Assembly: GCA_021734245.1 (NCBI GenBank)
Contig: JAIPJH010000011.1
Span: 1-51,239 of the forward strand
From: Candidatus Cloacimonadota bacterium
GTDB taxonomy: Bacteria; Cloacimonadota; Cloacimonadia; Cloacimonadales; TCS61
Length of the DNA stretch: 51,239 nt
Direction of reading: 5' to 3'
The position numbers and the translations under genes are program-made. The notes beneath the pieces were generated by a model, which saw only the letters and a program-made list of their open reading frames with translations, did no database searches and was not told the origin of the DNA. The stretch's first letter is position 1, and each line of letters begins with the position of its first letter. Shown piece after piece: positions 16,719 to 25,468 of the stretch.

Positions 16719-17782
16719 CCGAATGTTTCTCCTCCACCGATATCAACTGAACTGTTTGTGGTGCATCGGCCATAATCGAAACGCAGATTAAAGCGGTCTT
16801 GCACAAAAATACTGATGCGCAGTCCAGCACCGAAACTGCAGCGGAACTTGGAAAAATTGAGATCTTCCAAATTCTGCATTCCCTGTCCCGTATCAAAAAA
16901 TGTGGCAAATCCAATTCTCTGTCCGATTTTTCCGGTGAATGGAAAAAAGCGATATTCAGCTCGGAAGGCAATTCCATGATTATTCAAAAAGAGTTCATTA
17001 TTAAATGCTCGAACGTATTCTCCCAATTTGAACAACCTGTAAAATGGGGTTGTATCGGAGCGATATGAAAAATATTGTTGAAATGCGAAAACGTGATTTC
17101 TATTGATACTGATAAATTCGCGCAGATCGAGAGTCAGTTTTTCATAATCATAATCACTCCCCAGCCAGGAACTATAGGAATGTAATTTCAAATTGGCAAA
17201 AATTCCTTTAGTCGAATAATCTTCGCTGTCCCGGCTGTCATAACTTATACCAGAACCAATTCCTGATAGTATATTTTCTTCATTTCCAGGTAGATCAGTC
17301 ATTAATACAGAATTTTCGCGTTTTATGATGACACTGTGAAGTTGATCGGAATAGAAATGAAGAAACCAGTTTGGTTTAAGATCATATTTCCAATCCAATT
17401 CGAATTCAAATATCTCCGGAGTAAATTTGTACATCTCAGCTTCAGGATCAGTATTTTCAACACCGTAAAATTCGCTGGGCCATTTCATAAAAGAAGTGTC
17501 TATGTTCAGTTCCGAATTCAGATTTGTTAGATTAAATTTCGGGAAGAAACGTATCTGCAACTGTTTTTTCTGGGTGTACATCGTCATCATATCCAGATGG
17601 TTCTTCAATTCAGGATCTTGATCAATCTGATAGCGATAGTAAGTTATCAAACCACCCCAGAAACCTGTTTCCTGCGAGTAAGCAAACTGAGGAAAAACTG
17701 CGAATTCTGAATTCTTTTCTTCTTTGCAGTTAAGTGGAAGGAAAATAATTAAAACTAAAAAAATCAAAACTATTTTTTTCAA
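16715..17782 (-). CDS. Omp85/BamA-type outer-membrane barrel without POTRA, paralog 2
   Basis: The product is 355 residues. A signal peptide is followed directly by barrel sequence, with no room for POTRA domains. It shares several motifs with the adjacent upstream paralog: QKKQ, MKWPSEFYG (MKWPTDFYG there), GIGSGISYDSRD, LDLREF, and a final RFNLRFDYG segment typical of the surface-antigen (Bac_surface_Ag) barrel. The TTG start at 17782 overlaps the previous gene's TGA (TTGA) and follows AGGAG. Known relatives move or insert lipids or proteins in the outer membrane; the cargo here is unknown. Confidence 0.8.
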   Translation of the reverse strand: MKKIVLIFLVLIIFLPLNCKEEKNSEFAVFPQFAYSQETGFWGGLITYYRYQIDQDPELKNHLDMMTMYTQKKQLQIRFFPKFNLTNLNSELNIDTSFMKWPSEFYGVENTDPEAEMYKFTPEIFEFELDWKYDLKPNWFLHFYSDQLHSVIIKRENSVLMTDLPGNEENILSGIGSGISYDSRDSEDYSTKGIFANLKLHSYSSWLGSDYDYEKLTLDLREFISINRNHVFAFQQYFSYRSDTTPFYRLFKLGEYVRAFNNELFLNNHGIAFRAEYRFFPFTGKIGQRIGFATFFDTGQGMQNLEDLNFSKFRCSFGAGLRISIFVQDRFNLRFDYGRCTTNSSVDIGGGETFG

Positions 17783-18843
17783 AATGCTTCTCCTGAAGCG
17801 ATACTAATATTGAATTTTACTTCTCCAAAGCCAATATCAAGCCGCACGTTCATGCGGTCTTCCAAAAAGAAGGAATAACGAAATCCCATACCATAATTGA
17901 ACTGTAGATCGGTTAAATTGAATTTGTCGATTTTACCGGCAACTTCTCCCAATTCAGCAAAAAAAGCTAAACCAAGACGTTGTTTGAAACCTTCCTGCCA
18001 GAAGAATAATCGGTCTTCAAGACGCATCACAAATTCATTTTTGTCTACAAAAAGTTTTGAAGTGATTGCTCGCATATTTTCATCAAGATAGTTCATTTGA
18101 TTAAATGGAACATTGCCATCGATACTGCTGAAAAAAGTCTGTACAGCAAAAGTATTTCGTTTATCAATTTGCAGGTATTTTCGCAAATCTAAAATGAATT
18201 CCCAAAAATCATATTCGCTGCCGGTAAGTTTAGAAAATCTATTTATCTGTAAACTGCCAAGATTTCCAGATGTAGGAAAGGAGGTATTATTTCTGTTATC
18301 AAAAAGCAGTTTCAAGCCGATTCCGGAAGTTAATGAATTTTCACTACCTGGAATTATATGCGCAGCGAGTAATCCATTTTCTTCGGTTTCTGATACTTCA
18401 AAATCCATGAATTCATAATACAATCCAACTTCCCAGAATTGATTTAACTTCTTTACAAATGTCGTTTTCATGCTTGTTTCGATAGCAGTAAAACTTTCGG
18501 AATCATCGCGATCTGTTTTCATTCCAATGCCATAAAAATCTGTTGGCCACTTCATGTATTGGATCTCACTTTCCAAACGATAATTTCCATTTTGAAAGTG
18601 AATGGTAGGACTGAAAAAAATATTGAATTGTTTTTTCTGACTGTAAGTAGAAGACAGATAAAATACATTTTTGGGAGCTGTATCTTCATATTTGGCAGAA
18701 CGATAGCGAAGATATGATAAAACTCCACCGTAAAACTCGGTTTCATTGGAATAGCCTGCGATAGGATAAGCAGCGAGTTCCGTTTTGGCTGGAAGTGATA
18801 AGATTATGGCTAAAAGAATGAATGCAAGGAAGAAAAATCTCAA
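17779..18843 (-). CDS. Omp85/BamA-type outer-membrane barrel without POTRA, paralog 1
   Basis: The product is 354 residues, with a signal peptide and then a POTRA-less surface-antigen barrel. It is clearly a tandem duplicate of the next gene by length, layout and shared motifs (QKKQF, MKWPTDFYG, GIGLKLLFDNRN, LDLRKYL, MNVRLDIGFGE). It begins at TTG overlapping the SDR gene's stop by four bases, with AGGTGG upstream. Coupled expression of both barrels from a five-gene operon suggests that they work together, perhaps as two specialised versions of one export function. This is inferred. Confidence 0.8.
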   Translation of the reverse strand: MRFFFLAFILLAIILSLPAKTELAAYPIAGYSNETEFYGGVLSYLRYRSAKYEDTAPKNVFYLSSTYSQKKQFNIFFSPTIHFQNGNYRLESEIQYMKWPTDFYGIGMKTDRDDSESFTAIETSMKTTFVKKLNQFWEVGLYYEFMDFEVSETEENGLLAAHIIPGSENSLTSGIGLKLLFDNRNNTSFPTSGNLGSLQINRFSKLTGSEYDFWEFILDLRKYLQIDKRNTFAVQTFFSSIDGNVPFNQMNYLDENMRAITSKLFVDKNEFVMRLEDRLFFWQEGFKQRLGLAFFAELGEVAGKIDKFNLTDLQFNYGMGFRYSFFLEDRMNVRLDIGFGEVKFNISIASGEAF

Positions 18844-19583
18844 AGTTTACCACCTGTTATAAAGAATTCTTCGCCCGTAATATAGCTGTTTTCATCCGAA
18901 AGCAGAAAGTCGCAAACGCCGAGCAGATCCTTGAATGAAGCGCATCTTTTTAGAGGAATTTCACGCAGTTTTTCATTGTAATATTCTTCGCGGAACTTGC
19001 GATAGCTTTCTGAATATTGACTGTCATCAATTTTTATCGGTCCGGGAGAAACCGTGTTGATGATGATGTTGTTGTCTGCTTCTTCAATAGCGAGTGTTCT
19101 TCCCAGATTGGCTATTGCTGCTTTAGAAGCTGCATAAGCTGAACCTTTTGGTAGTCCGATGCGGGAGACATTTGAGCCGAAAAGAACGATTTTTCCATTT
19201 TTGTTTTTTCTAAAATAAGGTATCAAACACTTCAGCAGGTTAAATGTTCCAATCACATTTATTTTAATAATAGAATTCCACAATTCGGGGTCGGTATCGA
19301 TCATATCCTGAACATTATGGTTCCTGGCTGTGGCAGTATGAATCAACCGGTTTGGCAGCCATCCAGTTTCATCAAAAGTTTTATTCAATTTTGCTTGCAG
19401 ATCTTCAAGATCAGTAAGATCGGTTTTCAAAATTCTTACATTTTTTAGATGGAATAGATCATCGATTCTGTGTGTATCTTTATGAACGATAAGAACAAGA
19501 TTGATCTTTCTCTGGCTAAGTGTATGAGCCAGATAAGATCCCACATTTCCACCAGCTCCTGTAAGAATAAGTGCTTTATCCAT
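18840..19583 (-). CDS. short-chain dehydrogenase/reductase
   Basis: The product is 247 residues. The dinucleotide-binding loop is TGAGGNVGSYLA (a TGxxxGxG variant) and the catalytic Tyr-Lys pair is in SAYAASKAA. A Ser-containing strand (KIVLFGSNVSR) and VSPGPI complete the classical SDR pattern. The C-terminal LLSDENSYITGEEFFITGG is also typical. It is FabG-like in form, but the substrate cannot be told from sequence. The start at 19583 follows AAGGAG and overlaps the coaBC end by eight bases; a longer reading to 19655 would run far inside coaBC. Confidence 0.88.
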   Translation of the reverse strand: MDKALILTGAGGNVGSYLAHTLSQRKINLVLIVHKDTHRIDDLFHLKNVRILKTDLTDLEDLQAKLNKTFDETGWLPNRLIHTATARNHNVQDMIDTDPELWNSIIKINVIGTFNLLKCLIPYFRKNKNGKIVLFGSNVSRIGLPKGSAYAASKAAIANLGRTLAIEEADNNIIINTVSPGPIKIDDSQYSESYRKFREEYYNEKLREIPLKRCASFKDLLGVCDFLLSDENSYITGEEFFITGGKL

Positions 19584-20748
19584 GTAATTTCTCCTTGAGT
19601 TTATCCAAAATTGTATGAGCAACCTCAAATTTGGTTCCGCAGATTTTTTCCTCAACTTCAGGTGAAATCAGAGTTATCTCAGTTTCATCTTTTCCCGAAA
19701 CATTTAGATTGTTTGCAGCGATGAAATCCAGGTTTTTTGCTTTCAACTTTTTGCGTGCATTTTCTACAATATTTTCCGTTTCAGCCGCGAATCCGACTAA
19801 TATCTGATCTCTGGTCTTTTGCCGTCCTAATTCTGCTAAAATGTCTTTTGTTCTCTTCATTTGTAAATTCAAAGAATCACTTTTTTTTATCTTATGATCA
19901 GATTTCGTTGCAGGAGTAAAATCTGCTACAGCTGCTGTTTTGATAGTGATTTTGTGTTTAGGAAATTCATTGATTACAATATCATACATTTCTTGTGCAG
20001 AAATAGTTTCTATACTTTTAAAATATTCCGGAATTTCTTCAGCTACTGCTGCATGAACAAGGGTAACTTTTGCGCCTCGGAAATGGGCAGCACGCGCCAG
20101 AGCAAGTCCCATCTTCCCGGAAGAGTAATTGGTGATAAACCGCATCGGATCAATGCTTTCCCGGCAGGCACCAGCTGTTATCAAAATTGGAATGTCTTTT
20201 AAATCTTGTTTATAAGAAAGATACGTTCCGGCAAAATGAATGATTTCATTTGTTTTGGGAAAGCGTCCTTTTCCTTCATAACCGCAGGCAAGTTTTCCAT
20301 ATTCCGGTTCCATGAAGAAATATCCATGATCAGTGAGTTTCTGTATATTTTCTTGAACAAGAGGGTTTTCGTACATGTGAATATTCATGGCAGGAACGAA
20401 ACAGACAGGTGCAGTAGTTGCCATGATCGTGGTTGAAAGCAGATCATCAGCAATACCTGAAGCAACCTTTCCGATGATATTTGCTGTGGCAGGAGCTATC
20501 AAAACCAGATCTGCCCAATCTGCCAGTGAAATATGTTCGATATCAGCCTCAGCATCAAACAATCTGGTCACTACTTTTTGATGAGTTATCGATTTAAATG
20601 TGACAGGACTGATCAGTTCGCAGGCATTACTTGTAAGAATCGTGCGAACTTCCGCACCAAGTTTAGTCAACATGCTGGCAACATCCACTGCTTTGTAAGC
20701 TGCAATTCCACCAGTTACACCTAATAATATTTTTTTATTTTTGAACAT
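19576..20748 (-). CDS. coaBC: bifunctional phosphopantothenoylcysteine decarboxylase / phosphopantothenate--cysteine ligase
   Basis: The product is 390 residues. The N-terminal half is the flavin-dependent CoaC decarboxylase (GVTGGIAAYKAVD, PATANIIGK, PAMNIHMYENP, and the substrate-clamp EPEYGKLACGYEGKGR). The C-terminal half is the CoaB ligase (LITAGACRESIDPMRFITNYSSGKMG, KTAAVADF, LVGFAAETEN). Together they make 4'-phosphopantetheine for coenzyme A. AGGGAG precedes the ATG. It heads a tight five-gene run ending with the DUF3108 protein. Confidence 0.97.
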   Translation of the reverse strand: MFKNKKILLGVTGGIAAYKAVDVASMLTKLGAEVRTILTSNACELISPVTFKSITHQKVVTRLFDAEADIEHISLADWADLVLIAPATANIIGKVASGIADDLLSTTIMATTAPVCFVPAMNIHMYENPLVQENIQKLTDHGYFFMEPEYGKLACGYEGKGRFPKTNEIIHFAGTYLSYKQDLKDIPILITAGACRESIDPMRFITNYSSGKMGLALARAAHFRGAKVTLVHAAVAEEIPEYFKSIETISAQEMYDIVINEFPKHKITIKTAAVADFTPATKSDHKIKKSDSLNLQMKRTKDILAELGRQKTRDQILVGFAAETENIVENARKKLKAKNLDFIAANNLNVSGKDETEITLISPEVEEKICGTKFEVAHTILDKLKEKLHG

Positions 20749-20891
20749 GATAAACTCCCTAATTATTGATTATCAAATCATTTGGAAACGCTTTTTTTGT
20801 AAAGCATTTTGTGCTAATGAATAAGATTCAAAATTTTCGGATTGACAAGATTTTTTCCATTTCATTAATTCTCATTCAAATGGAGGTGGAT

Positions 20892-21971
20892 ATGAAAAAA
20901 ATTGTAGTACTCTCATTAATTAGTGTTTTCGTTTTTACATGTTTACAAGCAGCAGATTTGGAAGAAACGCTGGAATCACTTTCCGGCGAAGCAGCCGAAA
21001 GTTATGTAAGTCCTATTGTATCAGCTTTTGGTACAAACCTGAATGGTGGTTGGTTTCATTGGGCACCGAAAGACAAGTTATTTGGACTCGATGTCGAATT
21101 TGGTATGGTGTTAATGTCTACGATGTTTCCTGATGATGATAAAAGTTTTGATGCAACTGGAGCATTCCAATTTAACCAAAACCAAGCAGAAAATATTGTA
21201 GAAAATTCGGGCATATCTTCTGGTGACTATGGATATGATGAACTGGTTTCTGCGATCATGTCTCAAGAGTTTGAAATTGGAATTCACGGAGCTACAATTA
21301 TTGGTGAAGAAGATGATCATGTGATGCTGGAATTTCCTGAGCAAACTGTAACAGTTGATATTGGCGGAAGCCCACAAGATTTTGATCTTCTGGCTTATTC
21401 TCAGGATTCTGGAGTTGGAGGTCTTCTGGATGATTATTCGATGCTGCCTTTAGGAGCTCCTCAATTGAGCATCGGTACTATTTATGGTACAAAAGCTGCA
21501 TTTAGATTTGTTCCCAGTTTAGATATTGAAGATCTTGGAAAATTTGATTATTTTGGTTTTGGAGTTCAGCACAATCCCAAAGCCTGGCTCAAAGTTCCGA
21601 TTCCTATCGATCTTTGTTTCTCCTATTTTACTCAAACTATGAAATTGGGAGATATTGTTGAAGCAAATGCTACAGCTTTTGGTTTAAATGTAAGTAAAAC
21701 TTTTGGTGCAAGTTTCTTGAGTGTAACTCCTTATGCCGGATATATGCTGGAAAGTTCCAACATGAAATTTAAATATAGCTATGAATTAGGTACAGATCCA
21801 ATTTCAGGAACTCCTTTAGATCCAATGGAGATAAAATTCGATATTGATGGAAAAAACAAAAGCAGACTGACCCTGGGAACTACTTTCCGCCTGGGAGTTT
21901 TCAACATCAATGCAGACTACAACATTGGAAAATACAATTCATTTACAGCCGGATTTGCTTTAGGATTCTAA
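20892..21971 (+). CDS. DUF6588-like outer-membrane protein
   Basis: The product is 359 residues. Signal peptide (MKKIVVLSLISVFVFTCLQA), then LEETLESLSGEAAESYVSPIVSAFGTNLNGGWFH, which matches the opening of DUF6588 proteins (a helix, then a 'last strand at domain start' pattern). The rest alternates in barrel-like strands and ends in FALGF with a terminal Phe. Chosen start: GGAGGTGG lies upstream of the ATG at 20892; a frame open to 20766 has no signal. A strong terminator follows. Likely a barrel of unknown function. Confidence 0.75.
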   Translation: MKKIVVLSLISVFVFTCLQAADLEETLESLSGEAAESYVSPIVSAFGTNLNGGWFHWAPKDKLFGLDVEFGMVLMSTMFPDDDKSFDATGAFQFNQNQAENIVENSGISSGDYGYDELVSAIMSQEFEIGIHGATIIGEEDDHVMLEFPEQTVTVDIGGSPQDFDLLAYSQDSGVGGLLDDYSMLPLGAPQLSIGTIYGTKAAFRFVPSLDIEDLGKFDYFGFGVQHNPKAWLKVPIPIDLCFSYFTQTMKLGDIVEANATAFGLNVSKTFGASFLSVTPYAGYMLESSNMKFKYSYELGTDPISGTPLDPMEIKFDIDGKNKSRLTLGTTFRLGVFNINADYNIGKYNSFTAGFALGF

Positions 21972-21994
21972 ATCAAAAAAAAAACTATTTAAAA

Positions 21995-22027
21995 AAGCTC
22001 GAACGATTTTGTTTGAGCTTTTTTTTG
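21995..22027 (+). terminator. rho-independent terminator after the DUF6588-like gene
   Basis: AAGCTCGAAC pairs with GTTTGAGCTT (one mismatch or G-T pair) across a six-base loop and runs into at least eight T residues. Confidence 0.9.
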
Positions 22028-22073
22028 TTTGACCAATTATTTCATATAATTATATCAAGTTTGAGGTTGTAAA

Positions 22074-22631
22074 ATGGAATTTTTAGATGTTATAAAATCA
22101 AGAAAAAGTATTCGTAGTTTTGCCGAAAAAGATATTCCAGAAGATTTTTTGTTAGAAATTTTAGAAGCAGCTCGATTGGCTCCTTCCTTTCAAAATCGTC
22201 AATGCTGGCGGTTTGTTGTGGTACGAGATCCTCAAAAAAGAAAAGAACTGGCTCTTAAAAGTGGTTTTCTGGGAAAAGTTAATTTCTTCATCAAAACTGC
22301 TCCGGTTATTATCGTTGCTTGTGCCGATACAAGTAAAAGTGGAACGGTGAATAATCAGGATTACTATCTGGTAGATGTCTCCATTGCCTTCCAACAGATG
22401 ATGCTGGCTGCCTGGAATCGAGGAATAGGCAGTTGCTGGCTGGCGGCTTTCGATGAGAAAAAAGTGAAAGATATCTTAAATATCCCTGATAAAATCAGAG
22501 TTGTTGCGATGAGTCCATTTGGCTATCCCAAACAGAAGCAGGGATTTTATGCCAAAGCGGTGAAAACTTTCGCAGGCAGTAAAAAGCGGCTGGAAATAGA
22601 GAAGATAGTGAAATGGGATGAATGGAAGTGA
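22074..22631 (+). CDS. nitroreductase family protein
   Basis: The product is 185 residues. The FMN-binding nitroreductase fold is shown by VIKSRKSIRSFAEKDIPED (Arg residues contacting FMN phosphate), LEAARLAPSFQNRQCWRFVVV, the central DVSIAFQQMMLAAWNRGIGSC segment, and the closing MSPFGYPKQ. Such enzymes reduce nitro groups or quinones, or act in cofactor chemistry, with NAD(P)H. The substrate is not known. GAGG precedes the ATG. It stands alone between a terminator and a repeat cluster. Confidence 0.9.
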   Translation: MEFLDVIKSRKSIRSFAEKDIPEDFLLEILEAARLAPSFQNRQCWRFVVVRDPQKRKELALKSGFLGKVNFFIKTAPVIIVACADTSKSGTVNNQDYYLVDVSIAFQQMMLAAWNRGIGSCWLAAFDEKKVKDILNIPDKIRVVAMSPFGYPKQKQGFYAKAVKTFAGSKKRLEIEKIVKWDEWK

Positions 22632-22642
22632 TGAGATTGTGG

Positions 22643-22666
22643 GACTTTGAGACTTTGAGACTTTGA
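22643..22666. repeat. 8-nt tandem repeat (GACTTTGA x3)
   Basis: Three perfect copies of GACTTTGA directly after the nitroreductase stop. The reverse complement TCAAAGTC is the same word that builds the 24-nt array at 50351-50542. Confidence 0.85.
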
Positions 22667-22698
22667 GAATATATCAAAAAAAACCGTCATTCTGACGT

Positions 22699-22743
22699 TA
22701 TTCCCCTCTTGAGAGGGGTGCGACTTCAGTCGTGGGGTGTGTT
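22699..22743. repeat. palindromic repeat pair, copy 1
   Basis: Its reverse complement matches 27681-27725 apart from a few bases. It has two hairpins: CCCCTCTTGAGAGGGG, and CGACT/AGTCG around two loop bases. The second hairpin differs from its partner by a compensatory pair change. Confidence 0.8.
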
Positions 22744-22746
22744 CAC

Positions 22747-22910
22747 GTTGTTCTTACGGCTTCGAGAAACTACGCCGGCACAAGTGGGAAGAATCTCTTC
22801 GAATTTAGAGAAGTAAAGCTATAAGAAATTCCACGAGATCCTTCCGTCTTAGCAAAGCTTCGCCGGACACAGTCGAAAGCAAAGCAATTGGTATCCTCAG
22901 GAAGACGGTA
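22747..22910. repeat. dispersed GGATCTC-family repeat, copy c
   Basis: A composite that shares 51 nt with copy a (22747-22797 versus 817-867) and 54 nt in reverse with copy b (22832-22885 versus 4468-4521), each with one mismatch. It thus links the two ends of one longer unit. Nothing gene-like was seen in 22632-23061; the frames open here are made of repeat sequence. Confidence 0.85.
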
Positions 22911-23061
22911 TTTTTTTGTCATCTGAGCAATTCTTTCACAGAAGATTGACGAAGAATCTGAAAATTGTATGAGACTTTCGGACAATGAGATTTGAAAAGA
23001 ATAATTGACAGCAAAACAGCTTAGTCAGTTTTTTCATAAGATATTGGATAAAGGAGCTTAA

Positions 23062-24135
23062 ATGAAATTGACAAAAGAAATTGTACAAAAATTACCAAAA
23101 ACTGATCTACACGTTCATCTTGATGGTTCGATGCGGATCAGTACAATATTTGATCTGGCAAAAAAGCAAAATGTAAAACTTCCTGTAAAAACTGAGAAAG
23201 AACTGGCTGATAAAATTTGTTGCGACAGGCAATGCGAAAGTTTAGTCGATTACCTGGAAGGTTTTGAAATAACCTTGAGTGTGATGCAAACCGAAGAAGC
23301 ATTGGAACGAATAGCTTTTGAACTGGCCGAAGATGCAGCCAAAGAAAATATTCGTTATATGGAAGTGCGTTATTCTCCAATTTTGCATACTCAAAAAGGT
23401 TTGAAACTAACTACAATTTCCGATGCAGTTATCAGGGGATTAGCAGAAGCAGAGAAAAAATTTAACATAAAAACGGGTGTGATTATTTGCGGAATTCGCA
23501 ATATGGATCCGGGAACTTCCATCGATCTGGCAAAACTGGCAATCGCTTATAAAAATAAAGGTGTTCTTGGTTTTGATCTGGCGGGAGCTGAAGCTGATCA
23601 TCCGGCCAAACATCATAAAGAAGCATTTTATCTGGCTTTGAACAACAACATCAACATCACTGTTCATGCCGGAGAAGCTTACGGACCGGAAAGCATTCAT
23701 CAAGCTCTGCATTATTGTGGAACACATCGCATCGGTCATGGCACACGACTCATCGAAGATGGCGATCTTTTAAATTATGTGAATGATCATCGTATTCCGT
23801 TAGAAATCTGCATCACAAGTAATCTGCAGACGAAAGCCATCTCCGGTTTACGCGAACATCCGTTGGGATTTTATGTGGAATATGGATTGCGCGTTACGAT
23901 AAATACCGATAATCGCTTGATCTCAAATACTACACTTACTGATGAATTTATGTTAGCGATAGATGAACTGGGATTGGATTACAGCGAAATAAAAAATATT
24001 ATTATAAATGGTTTTAAAAGCGCTTTTCTTCCTTATCGAGAAAAAGTACGTCTACTGAATTCTGCCTTAGACGAAATGGATGAGATCGAAGAAAAAGAAT
24101 TGAAAGGAAGAATCAAAATTCAGGAAAAAATATAA
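23062..24135 (+). CDS. add: adenosine deaminase
   Basis: The product is 357 residues. It deaminates adenosine (and deoxyadenosine) to inosine for purine salvage, using zinc. Metal and catalytic residues are visible: TDLHVHLDGS (His17, His19), HAGE (His202, Glu205), RIGHGTRL, and INTDNRLIS with the zinc-side Asp. The second Asp of the classic DD pair is Asn here, as in some bacterial members. AAAGGAG lies before the ATG. It is followed after 11 bases by rmuC, so the two are probably cotranscribed. An adenine-deaminase-type specificity is a less likely alternative. Confidence 0.93.
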   Translation: MKLTKEIVQKLPKTDLHVHLDGSMRISTIFDLAKKQNVKLPVKTEKELADKICCDRQCESLVDYLEGFEITLSVMQTEEALERIAFELAEDAAKENIRYMEVRYSPILHTQKGLKLTTISDAVIRGLAEAEKKFNIKTGVIICGIRNMDPGTSIDLAKLAIAYKNKGVLGFDLAGAEADHPAKHHKEAFYLALNNNINITVHAGEAYGPESIHQALHYCGTHRIGHGTRLIEDGDLLNYVNDHRIPLEICITSNLQTKAISGLREHPLGFYVEYGLRVTINTDNRLISNTTLTDEFMLAIDELGLDYSEIKNIIINGFKSAFLPYREKVRLLNSALDEMDEIEEKELKGRIKIQEKI

Positions 24136-24146
24136 TTTGAGGTAAA

Positions 24147-25466
24147 ATGGAATTTGTCATTATAGCTGCTGCAATCATTATTGGCTCGGTGATCATTGGT
24201 TTCTTTTTGAAATCCAAATCGGGTGGAAATGATGAATTGATCATTCGAGAAGAAAGAGATAAACTTGCAGCTCAAAACGAAATTCTGCGGGAAGATCTTG
24301 GGAAGAAGGAATCTGAGCTGTCTGAACTTAGAGAAAATAACACGAACCTGCAATCGGAACGTTCCAAACTGGAAACTTTGAATAAAAATTTCCAGGAAAA
24401 ACTCGATTCTCAGAAAAAGGAAATCGAAGAACTGCAAACCAAATTTACCGATGCTTTTAAAAATCTGGCAAACGAAATCCTGGAAGAAAAAACCAAGAAA
24501 TTCACTGAACAAAATCGTACCAATCTTGATGAACTTTTAAATCCGCTCAAAGAAAAGATCAAAGATTTTGAAAGTAAAGTGGAGCAGTCCAACGAAAAAA
24601 ACAGGATCAGCCACACTTCGCTCATCGAGCAGATAAAAAATTTGAAAGAATTGAATAAAAAAATAAGCGATGATGCCAATAACCTGACGAAAGCCTTGAA
24701 AGGTGATGCGAAAATGCAGGGAAATTGGGGGGAAGTGATCCTGGAAAGAATTCTGGAAGAATCTGGTTTGCGAAAGGGGATAGAGTACGATACACAAGTT
24801 AGCATGACAAACGAAGAAGGTCAGAGAATGCAGCCCGATGTGGTCGTGAAACTTCCTGATAACAAACATCTAATCGTCGATTCCAAAGTTTCACTGGTAA
24901 ATTATGAAAGAATGGTTTCATCTGAAAGTGAAGAACAGAAAACCGGATATTTAAAAGCTCTCAATATTTCCGTAAAATCTCATATCGAAGGACTTTACAA
25001 AAAACATTATCATGATCTGAAAGATGTAAATTCTCCCGATTTTGTATTTCTATTTATTCCCATCGAAGGTGTGTTTTCCATCCTGATGCAGAACGACAGT
25101 ACAGTTTATCAGTATGCCCTGAATAAGCAAATCGTAATAGTGAGCCCCAGCACGTTGCTGGCTACGTTGCGTACGATTTCTTTTATTTGGCGGCAGGAAA
25201 ATCAAACTCAGCATGCCATGGAAATTGCCCGTCAGAGCGGCAATCTTCTGGATAAATTTTATGGATTTCTGGAAGACCTGGAAAAAATAGATGTAAATCT
25301 GGATCGTACCAAAAAAGCTTATGATGATTCGATTAAAAAACTGGTTTCAGGAAAAGGAAATTTAATTTCTCGAGTTAAAAAAATTGAAGAACTTGGGGCA
25401 AAAGCCAAAAAGCAGATTCCTGAGAAATTTGTTCAGGAAGATTTATTACTGCAGGATGAGGAGTAA
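24147..25466 (+). CDS. rmuC: DNA recombination protein RmuC
   Basis: The product is 439 residues. It has an N-terminal membrane helix (FVIIAAAIIIGSVIIGFF), then a long coiled coil (about 35-185), then the RmuC nuclease-like domain (KGDAKMQGNWGEVILERILEESGLRKGIEY, QPDVVVKLPDNKHLIVDSKVSLVNYERM, FLFIPIEGVFSILMQND). RmuC limits inversions and rearrangements at short inverted repeats, which is notable in a genome this rich in palindromic repeats. The start at 24147 follows GAGG. It is followed by the DUF1622 gene two bases later. Confidence 0.95.
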   Translation: MEFVIIAAAIIIGSVIIGFFLKSKSGGNDELIIREERDKLAAQNEILREDLGKKESELSELRENNTNLQSERSKLETLNKNFQEKLDSQKKEIEELQTKFTDAFKNLANEILEEKTKKFTEQNRTNLDELLNPLKEKIKDFESKVEQSNEKNRISHTSLIEQIKNLKELNKKISDDANNLTKALKGDAKMQGNWGEVILERILEESGLRKGIEYDTQVSMTNEEGQRMQPDVVVKLPDNKHLIVDSKVSLVNYERMVSSESEEQKTGYLKALNISVKSHIEGLYKKHYHDLKDVNSPDFVFLFIPIEGVFSILMQNDSTVYQYALNKQIVIVSPSTLLATLRTISFIWRQENQTQHAMEIARQSGNLLDKFYGFLEDLEKIDVNLDRTKKAYDDSIKKLVSGKGNLISRVKKIEELGAKAKKQIPEKFVQEDLLLQDEE

Positions 25467-25468
25467 AA

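Noticed and set aside
22770-22985. A minus-strand frame with DCVRRSFAKTEGSR-type wording, also seen at 4347-4664 and 47335-47589.
   Set aside because: The same words arise wherever the GGATCTC-family repeat is open in a frame. They are translated repeat, not a gene family.
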